The notes under the pieces were generated by a model. It saw only the letters and a list, made by a program, of their open reading frames with translations. It ran no database searches and had not been told where the DNA came from. Below are positions 1 through 13,488 of a stretch of 64,000 nt of DNA, one piece after another. The DNA is from Torymus aiolomorphi (taxonomy: Eukaryota; Arthropoda; Insecta; Hymenoptera; Torymidae), in contig CM070873.1 in the NCBI GenBank assembly GCA_036365515.1, positions 41,361,807 to 41,425,806 on the forward strand, read 5' to 3'. Position 1 is the stretch's first letter. The number at the start of each line of letters is the position of its first letter. Position numbers and translations under genes: made by a program.

Positions 1-671
1 CATCCGCGTCGTCAAAATCCAAGCAAATTAAATCTTCCACCTAATTGTTACACTCCTACACCCAACAATCCCTCCTAATTACTAACTTAGAATTAGCGTG
101 CGAAGAGCTATTACGAGCTCGCACCAGTTTTAATTAACCCCGAACTCTTTAAATATTAAACCCTCCGAACCATACCTTCACATCTCACCCAAGCTCTTTC
201 CCCCCTTCTCTCTCTCATCCGTCTCGTCGATGACGAATCTTCATTACCACCAGGTAGGAACTCGCGTCCTCGCTTACCCCACCACCAGCAGCAGCAGCAG
301 CAGCACCTCCCCCACTTCTCGTCTTCTCGGAACAAGCCTCTCCGCGTTGGGATTTCTGCAGTCCGTGCAGAAAATCCAGCCAGCGCTGCGCGCGCGCTCG
401 TCTATAGCAAGACGCGAGAAGAAGAAGAAGAGACAGCGGCGCGGCAGCGGGGCTCAGTCGCTGGCTCACCTTCGGACAGCGCACGCCGGCTCGCGATAAG
501 AAACCGTCATGCCTTCGTCGAGACGAAGAAGTCGACAGTGCAAAGGCTGCTGCCGCAGAGCTCAGTGAGAAAGAAGAAGAAGAAGAGACGAGAGAAGTGC
601 GCGCGCGAGAGAGAAAAAGAGCGGTGGGATAGCATGTGCTGATATAGGGTGGAGAGAAGAAGAAGAAGAAG
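1..671 (+). promoter_or_regulatory. Upstream region and probable 5' leader of the chloride-channel gene
   Basis: No protein gene is recognisable here. The first 200 bases are AT-rich. From about 240 the sequence becomes GC- and CpG-rich, with an AGC run near 286-302 and purine-rich GAA/GAG tracts at 566-671 leading directly to the first channel ATG. A TCAGT motif that could serve as an arthropod initiator lies near 559. The start of transcription is inferred, not seen. A + strand reading frame at 230-499 is low-complexity serine/lysine-rich and is probably leader or promoter sequence. Confidence 0.3.
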
Positions 672-3600
672 ATGAGGGAGCGACGACGATACCACCCCCT
701 GCTGCTGCTGCTACTCCTCGCAGCGATCGCCGACGCACAGTAAGAGTGTACTACTCGCTTTGATGCGCACGAGCGAGGGGGGGTGAAAAAAGCGGTTGCA
801 GACGATGACGAGGCTATAAAGAGTGGCGATGGGGTTGTGTGAAACCCCGGTGGGATGCGAGAGTGGCTGCGAGTAGGGGCCGTCGTAATTGCCTTTTTAA
901 GCGAAGTTGCGAGATGATCGGTTCGTCGTGGTGGATCGGGAGGGAGGGGACAGGTTTATACTGCGGGAATTGGGATATCGTGGGTGAGCTGGTAATGTAA
1001 GTAAGGTCTTTAAGTTGGTTGAAATAAAGAATTGCTGGATTTAGAAATTTAGGTGTTACGTAATTACGATCGTTTAACATTAGCAGGTTTATAGTTAATG
1101 CCAGAGGTGATGGAAGTATATAATAATGATCTGAAAATCGAGAATCTTCAGTTTACTATCGGTATTGATTTGTGTTCTATATATATATAAGATATATATT
1201 ATGCTTATTTGTGGATTGCTACGGCGCAGATTTTCTGAAACATCTGTCTTTGCTTTTATTATTGGCTTTAAATACTGTTAACTGCTAGTACATATCCGAG
1301 TAATTAGTGTTTCTCTTTAATGCCTTCGATACTATTCAATTCGATTCGATAACTAATTCGATTATCATATGTAGCAGTGAAGATTTTGATATTTTTTGAA
1401 GAAAAACTACAACAATATTGAATGAATTATTTTTCGTAATTTTTTTATTTAAGTTATAACCGTCTGCATCACTTTAAAAGACTCAATTACTTTGATTACA
1501 GAGCGATGAAAAGTTTTTTGAAAATTTTTGCATTCATAAGGTTGATCATTAAATGTAATCTCAAATGAATAATTTTATTTAATTACAAAGATACTTAACC
1601 TTTGTACCGATCTGGGACGCACAATGATGAATTTACTCATGAACTAGCACGAACATCAAAGACTTCCATTTTGCAAAGAAAGTTCAAAAGAAACGTAAAT
1701 CTCTTTAATGTTTCGAGCGAAGCGAATACCTCGGTTTGTAATTAAAATAAAGCAACAAACTGATTCCTCAGTATTATACAATTTAATAATTAGCTTTAAA
1801 AAGTAGATGGAAGTACTGAACTGACTTTTCATTAAATGTCTACAATTAGGACCGTACAAAATTAGTAATCTTTTGAAGAAACAATTAAAATATATAGTAT
1901 TTCTCTCAAAATCGACCTTAAAACAGTTCTCTTGCCATATCTCGTGCAGGAAAGTCAATTTTACACTCGCAAATATCTTTCGATGTATCCTCCCCCAGCT
2001 TCGATGACGTTTCACTGCCACGTAGTAGCATGACAACTGAAATTTCTGCTATGCCTCAAATTGAATTCCAAAAAGAATTAATTCCCTCTCTAACTCCCTA
2101 AAAAGAATTAATTCAACCTTCGTGCAGCCCATCGCAATCATCAGCGACATCGAATCTGCGCGAGGGCCATCGCGAGAAATCAATGCACAACGTATTCGCG
2201 AGCGCGATTTTCGGTGGCACAAGAAGAAAAAAATAGGTCAAGATTAATCCCCGCCGTGTAAATACGTCGTGAGATCGCCTTGCAGATTCCCTCCAACCTT
2301 GCGCGCCGCCGCCGAGCGAACTTGAGCGAACGCGTTGATAGGCGTAAAGTCGAGTGTTTCGCGGTTCCGGTTTCTCGTGCGAGGGTTGCGCGTGGTTTTG
2401 AAGAAGTGTAGTGAGTGCGTTTATTTTACTGTACCCAGTGTGTTTTTGAGGTTGTTACAGGGTTCTTTGATGTTCAGGGTCGTTGTTTTTTTTTTTGTTA
2501 ATATGTCACATAACGTCAATATGATGAAGTTAGTAAAAAGTTAGCGTTCTTTCAGGCTTTTACTATGGCAGAGAAACGATACAATCAAGCTTAGATTTAT
2601 AATAAAAAATATTATCAACTATCGTAATCGAAACCACACTTACTAATATAAATTAACATAGCTTTCGTAAAGTATAAGAGTCCCCTAAACCTCGTCAAAA
2701 CAAATTACGAAGAATAAATTTTTTTCTCTCATTGTTTTGCATGAGTAACAGAAAACGGGCACGGGTCATTAGTCGCTTGAAAAGCTATATTCTTAGACAA
2801 AAATTCTTCAAAAAGGGTCAATTTTAACTTTGTTCTACGAGCGAAGTTATGCAATCAACGCCGGGTTCTTTTTTCAAGACACGTGGGCGTCTGCCGAATG
2901 TAGCACTCTTGTTGTGTTATACCAGTTTGTGATCGCTAATATTTCATCATATTTTATCCAATAAAAAGATTAAAATTTTTTTCTCTAATGTTACAAGAAA
3001 GATAAAAATACTCAATGAAATTTTTTACTTGAACCCAAAGATGTTAAAAGCGCTTGTAATTATAATCGATTTTCTTGTCAATCATCAAAGAATACAAAAA
3101 AAAAATCTCATGATTCGCCATAAAGCCGCTAACTCACCTTTCGACAAACTACTTTTACTTGAACAGAACAGAAATGTTTGCATTCGCACCATTCAAAAAC
3201 CTCGTCAAACGCGCCGGAAAAACAAAGCGCAAAAGGAGTAATGAACCCGCGAGTTGTGCACCGCTTTTTTCGCTCAAAGAGCGCGAGCACGCGATGAAAC
3301 GGCGGGCGAAGATAAAACAAAAACTGCAAATCGTTTGCAGGAAGAGCCTGGAGTTCTACGACCTGCTGCCGGAAGACCCGAAGCTCTACGACAAAATGAG
3401 GCCGCCGAAGAAGGACGGCCAGGCGACGGTGGTGTACTTCCACGTGACCGTCATGGGTCTCGACTCCATCGACGAGAACTCGATGGTTAGTTTGTTTCGT
3501 TGTCTGGTTGACTAATTTAATAGAATGTCGAAAGCGCAATAAATTTAAAACAAAAGTTTTTTTTACTTTTGAATGTATTGACATTGGGCCATTCGTGACT

Positions 3601-6600
3601 TTTTTTTCTTGCCCAACTTCGGTTCAAATCTCCAGGTATATTTCTGAATGTAAAAGTATGAGGAATAGTGCAATAGTAAATGTTAACGTTCTATTAGGGC
3701 TTCCGCAAGACTCGAGACAAATTGATGAATATCAAGACAATACCAAGACAAGAAACGCATCACATTTTTCGAGACAAGACCCAAACTTATCACTTCAAAA
3801 CAAGGCCAAGTTAATATTTTGCGATCAAGATCTAGCAGTATTCTTGGTCTTGTTTTTAAGTTAATATCAAAGTAACCATGAGAAATTATAAAACGATTGA
3901 ATAAGTTTTTTGAAGTAAAATTTAATAAAGAGTATACGTAGTATATAGAAAATACAAAAGGTCACAAAGTCAAATTAATATTAATAATAATTTAGATAAA
4001 AAAGTTAAGACGAAGAGTTAGAACGATTCAGGCTATAGACCTTTTTAAGAAATGCTGAATAAATGTCCTTTTCTTGAAGTATAAATCATTCAATCAAGAA
4101 AAGTCTTTCATAAGTTAAAAAAGACAAGAAACCAGAGAAGAACTGAAAAATATTAACTCTTTCCAGAGTTACGAATTTAGATCTGAATAAGAGGCATTTT
4201 TTCAATATATTTAAAATAAAATTAAAAATGTCTACAGTTCGAGGTTTTCGGAAAGTAAAGATTTACTTGCAGTTTTCTTCATATTTTTACATTAAGAAAT
4301 ATATCACAAAGTTTGAGCTGAATTTGTGACTTTTAAGATATTCCTGGTATATATTATTATCGGAAAAAGGAACCTTCCTTGTCCAGGTTTTCAATTAGAT
4401 AACGGATATTTTTTATTATTTAAATTAGATTTTTTATAAATATAATCAATCAGATATGGCTGAGAACTGAAACAGTAACGATTAGATATATTAATGCTGT
4501 ATTCACTCGACAGTAACATATTCTTTTCCTGGGTTTAAAGTTTGAAATGTCATAATTCGATAGAATGTTGCAAAACTATTGCTATAATTTGGGTGCATAT
4601 TACGACAAAATCTGTAAGTTTCCTAAGTCAGCGCAGTGTTGAAGTATATCTCTATATCACGTAGCCCACTCAAAAGCAGTTTTATAACACTTTATTGCAC
4701 TTAACACGAATGTGTTACCATCGATTAGATATACATCAAAAGAAGAAAGAGAATACTATAGAATCTAGCATTAAAAATACTACATCCTCTTAAATCTCAT
4801 AACATTTTAATATCCGTTACCATACAGACGTACGCCGCTGACATTTTCTTTGCGCAAACGTGGAAAGACAATAGGCTGCGGCTTCCGGAGAACATGACGT
4901 CCGAATATAGGTACGTTCTGATTTATTACGAAAGAATCTTCCGATCCAATTCTTACTATTAATCGGTTTCCACCTGATTTTCAAAGATTGCTAGAGGTAG
5001 ATTGGCTGAAGCGGATGTGGAGGCCAGACTCGTTCTTCAAGAACGCCAAATCCGTGACGTTCCAGACGATGACGATACCGAATCACTATCTCTGGCTGTA
5101 CAAGGATAAGACCATTTTGTATATGGTTAAGTACGTACCCCTTGTGCAGTGTAAAGTATGTTAGATTTTATTTCAAAAATAATTCTGAACTAGTAAGATT
5201 ATTATAGCTGATTTTTGCCATGCCAGTCAAGACAAAATTCTTAACTTTTCAATTTATTTATTTATTTATTAATTTATTATATATTAAACGGATATAAACT
5301 CTTTGCATGAGTATATAACGGAAAAGAAATACGAAATGTATAAAAATACTGGGGAAAAAAATAATAATTGTGGCGCCAAATATAAAGAAGCGACCATAGA
5401 ATTTAATTATTTAATATTTTTTTACCTGGACTGACTATTATTTTTCCCTTTGCTTATCCTACCAAGTGTTTATAACATAGTAATTTCTGTTTAGGTTAAC
5501 GTTAAAATTATCGTGCGCGATGAACTTTCTGATTTACCCTCACGATACGCAAGAGTGTAAACTGCAGATGGAAAGTCGTAAGTTTAACATTTATTTTCTT
5601 ATAAATATGTTAGTTTAATTTCTAAATATATTTAAAATGCTATATGTATTAGATTGGTTGTCTAAAAAAATATTTCTAAATATTTAAAATAGGTTGCTTA
5701 TGGTAATAAAAAAAAATATTTTTGGATTCGATAATACAGTATTTGTGCTAGAATTCAAGAAGAAATTCGATCAATTGATGAAGAAAAGTTCGATCCTCTT
5801 ACTAGATGAAAGAGCAATGCATGTTTAAACAAACTTGACCTTCGTCTACTTGCACTTATTTAATATTCTACAAAACCATATGTTATCTTCCTTCACTAGC
5901 AAAATGATATCACTTTCGTATAAATTACCATGGGCAATTTAATCGTTCTCCACTAAACAAAATGAAAGCTCAAAGGGAAATCGCTCCCTTATATAGCTTA
6001 ATCTGCGTTGAAAAACCAACGTACAACTTCACACCTCGCCCAAAATCAGGCCCTCTCAATAATCCTTCCGCTAATTACAACCCATCCAACCCCCGCCGAT
6101 CAATTTTCCCAACCCTCGTCGAAACGATCATCGAACGCCCCTCGACCCTCGCCTCCACCTTAACAAAAACAACAACAGCGACAAAACACAAACCCCTTTC
6201 AAAACTCTCAGTTAAAAACCCCCTCCTCCTCCTCCTCCTCACGTTATTTAAACATCAACGCACGCTCGCTTGCTTGTTTGCTTGGGCGTAGCCTCTATTT
6301 TCCACTTTTCGCGTTTCACCCGGAGAGAGCCTTTGTGGTTTGTTTCACGCGGGCGCCATTTCCCTTTGAGCTGGCACGAACAAAAAAAACGCGAGGGTAG
6401 TAGAGAGTTTCTCTCTGCTGTTCGACTCGGGGTTAAATCGACCGAGCGGCTGGAGCCGCGTGTATATGTGTGTGCGGGGGCTAATGGATGAAAAAACTCG
6501 GTCAACAGTGTCGCACACCACGGACGAGATGATCTTCCAGTGGGATCCGGATGTGCCCCTCGTCGTCGACGAGAACATCGAACTGCCCCAATTGCAGCTC

Positions 6601-9487
6601 GTCAAGAATTACACGGCCGACTGCACGCAGGTCTACTCCACCGGTACGTCAATCCCTCTGTCAATGCACACACATCGCGTCATGTTTCCTCTTTCCCCTC
6701 TCCCCCCGATATATTTTCGCGCCCTTTGTGCGCGACGGCGAATCCGCTAATTGATGAGACTCCTTTGCCCCGTCGCTGCAGCTTCTCTTCGTTAATTTTA
6801 CGCGCGTGAGGAGTATTTTTAGCGTCCCGAAGCCTTTGCCGCGATTATTCGGAACCTGGCGCGTTTCTGTCTTTGTGCGAGTCGCCTTGCAGCCACCCCG
6901 AGCTCATTATGATCGCTCTGACTTTGATGAAGCGATCCGCCCTTTCATCCGAAATCCCGGACGATTTCGTTGTTGTTGTTGTATATATGTGAGGTCGAAA
7001 AAGAGGATTTATGGGTGGTTGAGCAAATAAAATTGAGCCCGGTTAAGTGATCGCAAAATAAATTTAATGAAAGGAAGGGTCGCGGTTGTGGATTTCGAGA
7101 GGTTGCCGTGAAGTGGGATCATAGCGGTGTGTGAATTTTATAGACAGCGAATGCGTGACGTCAATTATTTTACTTGATAACGTGAGTACTCTGAAATATA
7201 TACTTTCACAACGCTCAAAAGCGTTATGATCATATTTAATCCCAACGTCCGTGATCATATTCAGTCATATAAAAATCATAAATTATTTTTCAAAAAGAAA
7301 GATCTATTTAAAAAAAAATTGTATAACCTCGGATTTTTTGTATGCAGGTAATTTCACCTGCTTGGAGGTTATATTCGTACTCAAGCGACGTCTCGGTTAC
7401 TACCTGTTTCATACTTATGTACCAACTTGCCTGATTGTAATAATGTCGGTAAGTTTCAGTAATGACTTCATTTTATGTTTTAAACCTGTATATTAATAAT
7501 AAAAATAGTCTCAACTTCAATTGTTCAATCGAGCAACTGCATGAGTGCCATTCTTAAAAAATATTTGCACCTTGTTAGTATATGTAATTTTATACCATAA
7601 TGTGGCAGTAGTGCAAGTGTAAATTCAATTTTACTCAATCCTTGCAAAAAATAAATTATCCTAAGAAACAAAAAAATTTCTTTTTAATTTCCGAAATTTT
7701 CATTCAATTTCCCACCAACCTTCACCACATCAATCGACTGATTTTCATAAATCCAACAGTGGGTCTCGTTCTGGATCAAACCGGAAGCTGCGCCAGCCCG
7801 TGTAACCCTGGGCGTCACCTCGCTCCTGACCCTCTCCACTCAGCACGCGAAGAGTCAAGCCACGTTGCCGCCGGTTTCCTATCTAAAAGCCGTGGACGCG
7901 TTTATGTCTCTGTGCACGGTATTCGTGTTTATGGCGCTGATGGAGTACTGTCTGGTGAACATCGTCCTGGTGATCGGCGAGTCGAGCGATCCTCCGGGAA
8001 CAAAGCCAGCGGGGGCGCCGCCGCCGGCTCCACCCGCGCCAAATCCCACGCCCGAAAAGATGGACAAGATCTTCGACATTACCAGCAAGGTAGGAAATGT
8101 TAGTGCCCCATTTTCGTTCTCTTTTTTTTTCTTGGTCATAATTTTGTGGAACTGCAGAATATGTCTTCTCTACGCTGAGATAAACACGCTATAGAAGTAT
8201 ATGATAGTCTGTTTTACGATTTGTTTCCTCTGTTTTTGGCCCTTTTTTAGTCTCTTGTTTGTCGACAATGTCAGTTGGTTGACAACCAGTCGCAGCCGGA
8301 GTCCTTATGGGTATTAGAATATTATTCAAAATCTATCATTTTTTATTATTCACTAACGTAGTTTCTTAGGATTATGTCGATCGCACATCACTTCGGTTCC
8401 CCCCGTTGGCCAATTGCACTTAGACTTTATTTGGTTGGATGTTCAGACTAGATTTCCCACAACTGTACTTCATCAAACTAGAACACAACTTAGCAATTTA
8501 CATTCGGTAAATGTTATTGGGAAGTACTAAGATTAAATCAATCATGAAATTAAAATCTATCTAGTAATGGGTAGTTATATTTAGCAGAACACTCAATTTA
8601 ATATTTAGTCTAGAAGTAGTAAGATCCACTTAGGTGAGAAACACAAGCTGGTTCTCGAGTAGTAACAGTGTATAACTACCTAAATAATCGTCTTGTGTTT
8701 CCTAAATAATCTCTTAAACTTTGGGTTAGAGATCTAGTTCTATCATCGAGTACTATCATCTCACTAGATAGACAGATAGATAGAGAAGATCTAGAAATGA
8801 CGTAGGTTCAACTCCATCACCAGCTAATTAATCTAAGATCCAAGATGATTATCTAGATAGTTGACCACTTGACCAATTAGAATGCACTCCATCCACTAAC
8901 AAATCAAAATACTTGCCTAGTTAATTGTTCTCAATAGAAATAATGGTACTACTATCCAGCTTCACTTCTACATTCACGTCCACCCCGTACGACTATTGCT
9001 AGTAACACTATAACTCACAACAACCGCATTGAGCTATGAGAATCCCTCTTCTCACTCCAGTCAACCCAAATCAAACCTTCGTGTCTATGCTTCCTAGGAT
9101 CCGGTTGGCCGCTCGCCCGACCGCTTCCTGGAGATAACGCAGCGCAGTGCCGGTGGTCGACGCAGCGCCACGGCCACAGTGAGGCGTACGTGCAGCGACC
9201 GCTGCTGCATCCAGGAGAACGCGATGATTCTGACAGGTCCACCACCTCTGCAAAAGGGCCCACCTCCACCGATTGTGGTACCACCACCTCCACAACTGCA
9301 ACCGCCGCCACCTCCACCACCACCACCGGCGCCACCGTCGCAGCCCGCGACACCACCGAAGCTGAACAAGACCCAGATGTCGAAGATCCACGCCTTGCAG
9401 ATCGACCGCACGTCGCGATTCCTCTTTCCTATGCTGTTTGCCTGTCTCAACATCTCCTACTGGATCATCTTCTGGAAGTACATCTAA
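672..9487 (+). CDS. Cys-loop ligand-gated chloride channel subunit (CG12344/HisCl-like), 9 exons, 492 aa
   Basis: Exons by eye: 672-739, 3341-3485, 4828-4910, 4987-5130, 5495-5577, 6509-6643, 7348-7448, 7760-8089, 9098-9487. All have GT-AG borders and matching phases. Residues 1-22 form a basic/leucine-rich signal peptide. The Cys-loop is C154-C168, and a second pair C213-C224 is typical of glycine/GluCl/HisCl receptors. M1 is about 238-259. M2 begins with PAR (265-267), the anion-selectivity signature, and runs into VTLGVTSLLTLSTQ. M3 is about 300-323 and M4 is 471-492 at the very C-terminus. N-glycosylation sequons occur at NMT, NYT and NFT. The protein should form a pentameric plasma-membrane chloride channel; the ligand cannot be read from sequence. 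The M3-M4 loop (about 324-470) carries a proline-rich stretch near 409-452. M2/M3 resemble HisCl and CG12344 more than pHCl or GluCl. Intron 1 (2.6 kb) and intron 5 hold nothing recognisable. A small exon missed between 8089 and 9098 is possible. Confidence 0.93.
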
Positions 9488-10060
9488 ATGGGACTTTTTA
9501 GAGGATTCTTGACACGCGTGTGTGGGTGCGCGCACGTGTCTCGCGACTATTCTGATGATGATGATAGTCAGTGTGGTTGGGCGCCAACTTAACACGTGGG
9601 CGCCAACCGACGACGCGAAGCCCGGGAGAGACATTAAGTGATATTTTGTATTTGGTCCATTGGGCCATGGACATTGAGGTGTTGGTTTGATCGTTGTTCA
9701 GATGGAGGTGTGCTGTCGAAAGATGGGAGCTGTAATTTTCATTCAATTTATTGCTGTTGAATTTGAATTTTTAATTTTGCTGGTACATGTACACGAAATG
9801 CCAGAAAAATATCTTTATGAACTTTTGATTGATCTTATGGTTTCCGTGAAAACCAGTACTGACAAATTTTTGATATTACAATTATGACTGTAGGTTTCTT
9901 CTATTAACCCATCTCAGAAGACTTGACTGATCTACTCAAAAATTAAAATGTTTTTCTCATTTTAGTTTTTTTGTAAGTCATACTTTAAAAAGAATGCGAA
10001 TTCGATACCTGTCCCAACAATTGGATTAAACAACGTCAGTTAATTTAAGTTCCAGTAAGA

Positions 10061-10066
10061 AATAAA
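10061..10066 (+). terminator. Candidate polyadenylation signal of the channel gene
   Basis: An AATAAA hexamer lies about 570 bases after the channel stop codon and is the first clear match I saw downstream. Use of the site is inferred; no transcript evidence is available. Confidence 0.3.
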
Positions 10067-11608
10067 AATGCTTACTTTGTACAGTCTTATTTGGTTTTGT
10101 ACGAAATGTAAATCTCGACTGGTACTAGCAAGAATCTCTAAGCCAAGCAAGTTCAAATCGACAGCAAAACCATTCAATGTCCATCGCCCAATCACCTCAT
10201 ATAGGTGTAAATACCGACCCCACGGACTCGTCACCGTGTACAAATGCATGCGATGACTGACACTCTCCCTCACACGTACACACACACTCTCTCTCGCTTC
10301 TTATAAGCCTCGCGGGCGCCACGATACGTCGTTCAAAACGACTCGGACGCGCGCTCTCGCGAACTCGACGATGGATTGTGAAACGAACTGAGTGATATTA
10401 TATACGAGGACACCTCGGTCCTTGATCAGATGATCAATGATAGGATTGAGGTTTTCCACCTGTATGCAACACGTTTGGTTGGTTGTATTTTATCGTTTGG
10501 CGTGAGATTTCGGTAGAATGGATTGTACATTTGGTTGGGACGATTAGTTAACGGCAGATAAAGTATGCTAATGTCTATACTTTTGAAAGATTTTTTTTAT
10601 TTTCGTTGGAATTTCGGTAACGATGGTAACTAAGGAGTCGTGAAATAATGAAACATTCAATATCCAAACCTTATTAAAAAGGAAAAACATTATAGAGTTT
10701 ATTATATAATTAAAACTATTTACGATAAAACGGCAACTATTCATTTATAATGTCAATAAGGATTTTCTCGATGAAAAAAAAAAGTTTGAACGTAACGTAA
10801 AAAAATTTACTAGGAGTAACAACGTCAGATTAAACAATAGAATTACAAACGCATTCAAAAACACATAAAAATATACAGTAAACAATTATTAACATAGATA
10901 TTTTTGGATTAAAAAAAGGGTAAAATTTGAAAAAAATTCAAGCATAATAAGAATTATCATGTAAAATTATTTTTAAAATATAATTATGTTAAGTGATAAT
11001 GAAAAAAATTGTATATTTACTGTTAAGAGGTTTCAAAGATTTATGAAAGTTATAAATTATTTTAAATATAAACATAAATAATTATGGGCCTAAGATACTT
11101 TTATTTATTTTTTCGTGATTCAGAAATAAATGAACAAAAAATATATGACTTGAACATTACGTCCAATTAGTAGTTACGTAATAGTGAGAATTTTTAGTAT
11201 ATTTGTAATTGTTACATCAATATTTTAGATGAAAATTGTAATTAATCCTAATACGTAGAAAGCTTCAAATTATCAAATTTATTTGTAAATATTCAATTGT
11301 ACTAGTCAATTCCGTTGAAAAATATTCATCATTTTCTATTCATATGATATGTAAAAAGTGATTCTTAAATTGTATGAAGCTTCTCAATTTAATGGCGTTA
11401 ATTTACTAAAGTATTTTGCACAGAAATTAATGAACAATTCAAATTCTAATGTTAATGGATTTTTATTACACAGAATTGCCATAGAAATTATAATAAGTAT
11501 ATATCTAAATTCTGATTCAATGAATCTAAAATACGTGCTACGATTTCAGACACTACTGTAAACTAATTTTCTGTTAGCCTGTGCTACTAGAGACGCATAA
11601 ACTATCCT

Positions 11609-11922
11609 TACACAGAAAAAAATAAATAGCAAAATCAACTGAATTAGTGAAGTAATAATTCCATTTTTCCAAAAATGGAAATTCTACTTCTCAAAATGGA
11701 GATCCTACATTTCAAAATTGAAATTCTACTTTTCAAAAATGGGGATTTTTTTTTTAAATGGATCTAACTTTTCAAAATGGAAATTCTACTTTATAAGAAT
11801 GAAGATTTTACATTTCAAAATGGAAATTCTACCGATTTTTTTGAAAGTAAAACGTACTTGCCACTTTACAGTTAAATCAACTGTAGAAAATGTAGAATTA
11901 ACTAATTATTTTTTTCCGTGTA
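11609..11922. mobile_element. MITE-like element with internal degenerate tandem repeats
   Basis: The left end reads TACACAGAAAAAAATAAATA and the right end is its near-exact inverse, giving terminal inverted repeats of about 21 bp. The inside (about 11660-11835) consists of degenerate tandem copies of a roughly 22-25 bp unit around AAATGGAAATTCTACTTTTC. No coding capacity is seen. The superfamily is not assigned. Confidence 0.6.
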
Positions 11923-12149
11923 AAAATCCCAACAATTTACGAACCTCTCTGCAATAGTAAAATTTTGTCAATTTACCAATCTGGCGTCTCGAAAGCAGGT
12001 CCAAGCTTACCTAGACCCAAATAAACAAAGGAAACAAGGCGATTTTCCTTCATCATTCACCGCGCATAAAGACCGAGACTTTTCACTTCTTGTGCTTTTC
12101 TATAAACGAAAGAAGAATCGACACACGCAAATACTTTCAAATTCAAATA

Positions 12150-12187
12150 CACGTATACACACACACCCGCACACGCACATACACCCA

Positions 12188-12238
<51 letters not shown>
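12150..12238. repeat. CA microsatellite
   Basis: An interrupted CA/CCCA-rich stretch passes into an uninterrupted (CA)n run of about 46 bases ending just before ATGTAAACAC. Confidence 0.95.
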
Positions 12239-12242
<4 letters not shown>

Positions 12243-12334
12243 ACACATATGCACAGAACCGGAGGGCTAAGTATATCGATTTTCGCGGACGTCGGTGTCG
12301 TCCTCGACCGATCGATCGACGACGAGTTGAGTGT

Positions 12335-12339
<5 letters not shown>

Positions 12340-12373
<34 letters not shown>
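12340..12373. repeat. GA microsatellite
   Basis: A run of GA dinucleotides about 32 bases long, preceded by AGAGAGAAAGAG. Such tracts are common near insect promoters as GAGA sites; that role is only a possibility here. Confidence 0.9.
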
Positions 12374-12375
<2 letters not shown>

Positions 12376-13299
12376 AAAGCGAGCGTATTATAGCCCCGCG
12401 GAGAGCCGAGCCCGTTCCGGTGCCGCTGTAATGTAAGCGAAAGTCGTTGTAATTTAATCACTAATGAGAATACAGGATAATACCAAGCGTCAAACCTGAG
12501 TTTTCATTACTCTTTTGTCCACCATTTAATTCTTTGGACTGATTTGGCCTTTTGTTTCTGTTCTTCAGTACTGTATTCCATATTTTTAATTAATCCTAAA
12601 AATCGATGGTTTTTTGGCTGAAGGGGGTCAAAGTAAGATGTTATTTTGATTTTTCCGATTAGTATGTTTATTATACCAGCATTACTATTAAATTAAAGAA
12701 AGTAGATAAAGAATGAACATAGACTTCAATTTCAAATTGAATTTTATGACTATTTAATGCACGGTATGATTTTTTAAGGTTGCAGTTTGTTTACATAGAT
12801 TTATGTATCTTTTGACATTTTGGATTATTCGTTACTCTTATTTTATATTAAATTTTTATACCGAGCCACAAGATAATAATCAACTACATTCTTTCAGTGC
12901 ACTCTATCAAACGGTGATTAAAGTAGAAACTAAAAATTAATTTTAAACAGTGAGAAAATCGATACGAGAATTCACAATCGAATCCGATATTCTCACGATA
13001 TAAGTAATACCACAGAAAACTAAAAAAAAAGAAGATTTTACATAATAATCAATCAACGAAAATTCATAACCCCATAGTTTTGTTTAACAGCATACCTCCA
13101 ACGTCCCCCTAAAAAAACAAATACCAAAAACTCCGTTACCACCACGACCCAATGAAAAAGCCCAATACCAACTTTCCACCGACCTACCACAGTCCATCAC
13201 CCATCCCCTCAGCAGCAGCAGCAGCACCACCGGAAGAAAATTTCACGCGCCAGCAGACCGCTTATAATCAAAGTTTGGCGCTACACATAGCCACACAGG

Positions 13300-13488
13300 C
13301 GAGAAGAAGAAGCCTCCTCTACCTCTGCGCGCGCGCCCAGCGCAGGCGGCTATTGATTTCGCGGAACGCGGACGAGAGAGACGCTGCTGCTGCTGCTGCT
13401 GCGCCGCGCGCGCAGGACGTGAGCCGCAACGCGTGTGCCACTCCGGGGCCACAGTCGACGCTCCGCTGCTGCTGTTGAAAGAGGCGAG
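13300..13488 (+). other. Candidate non-coding first exon upstream of Hs3st-B
   Basis: A CpG-rich stretch with GCTGCT repeats (13383-13402) ends in GAGGCGAG followed by GTGAGT, a near-consensus 5' splice site at 13489. The next + strand gene is the sulfotransferase, so this could be an untranslated first exon of that gene. The assignment is inference: no acceptor partner or conserved peptide could be identified, and the short frame across it is low-complexity. Confidence 0.25.

Larger units (their letters stand above)
9488..13130. other. Intergenic region between channel and sulfotransferase genes
   Basis: No protein gene was recognised. The first few hundred bases are probably the channel 3' UTR. 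From about 10580 to 11600 the sequence is very AT-rich with no conserved reading frame. A transposon-like repeat (11609-11922) and CA and GA microsatellites are listed separately. Confidence 0.5.

Noticed and set aside
230..499. 89-residue + strand frame upstream of the channel gene
   Set aside because: Serine and lysine runs from AGC and GAA repeats, no domain, mirrored by an equal antisense frame; better read as leader or promoter sequence.
8795..8830. GGTTCAACTCC, resembling a tRNA T-loop
   Set aside because: The flanking bases do not form a T stem and there is no acceptor stem or anticodon arm around it.
9071..9634. 187-residue antisense frame with Trp/Arg and Gly-rich runs
   Set aside because: It is the complement of the proline-rich last exon of the channel gene.
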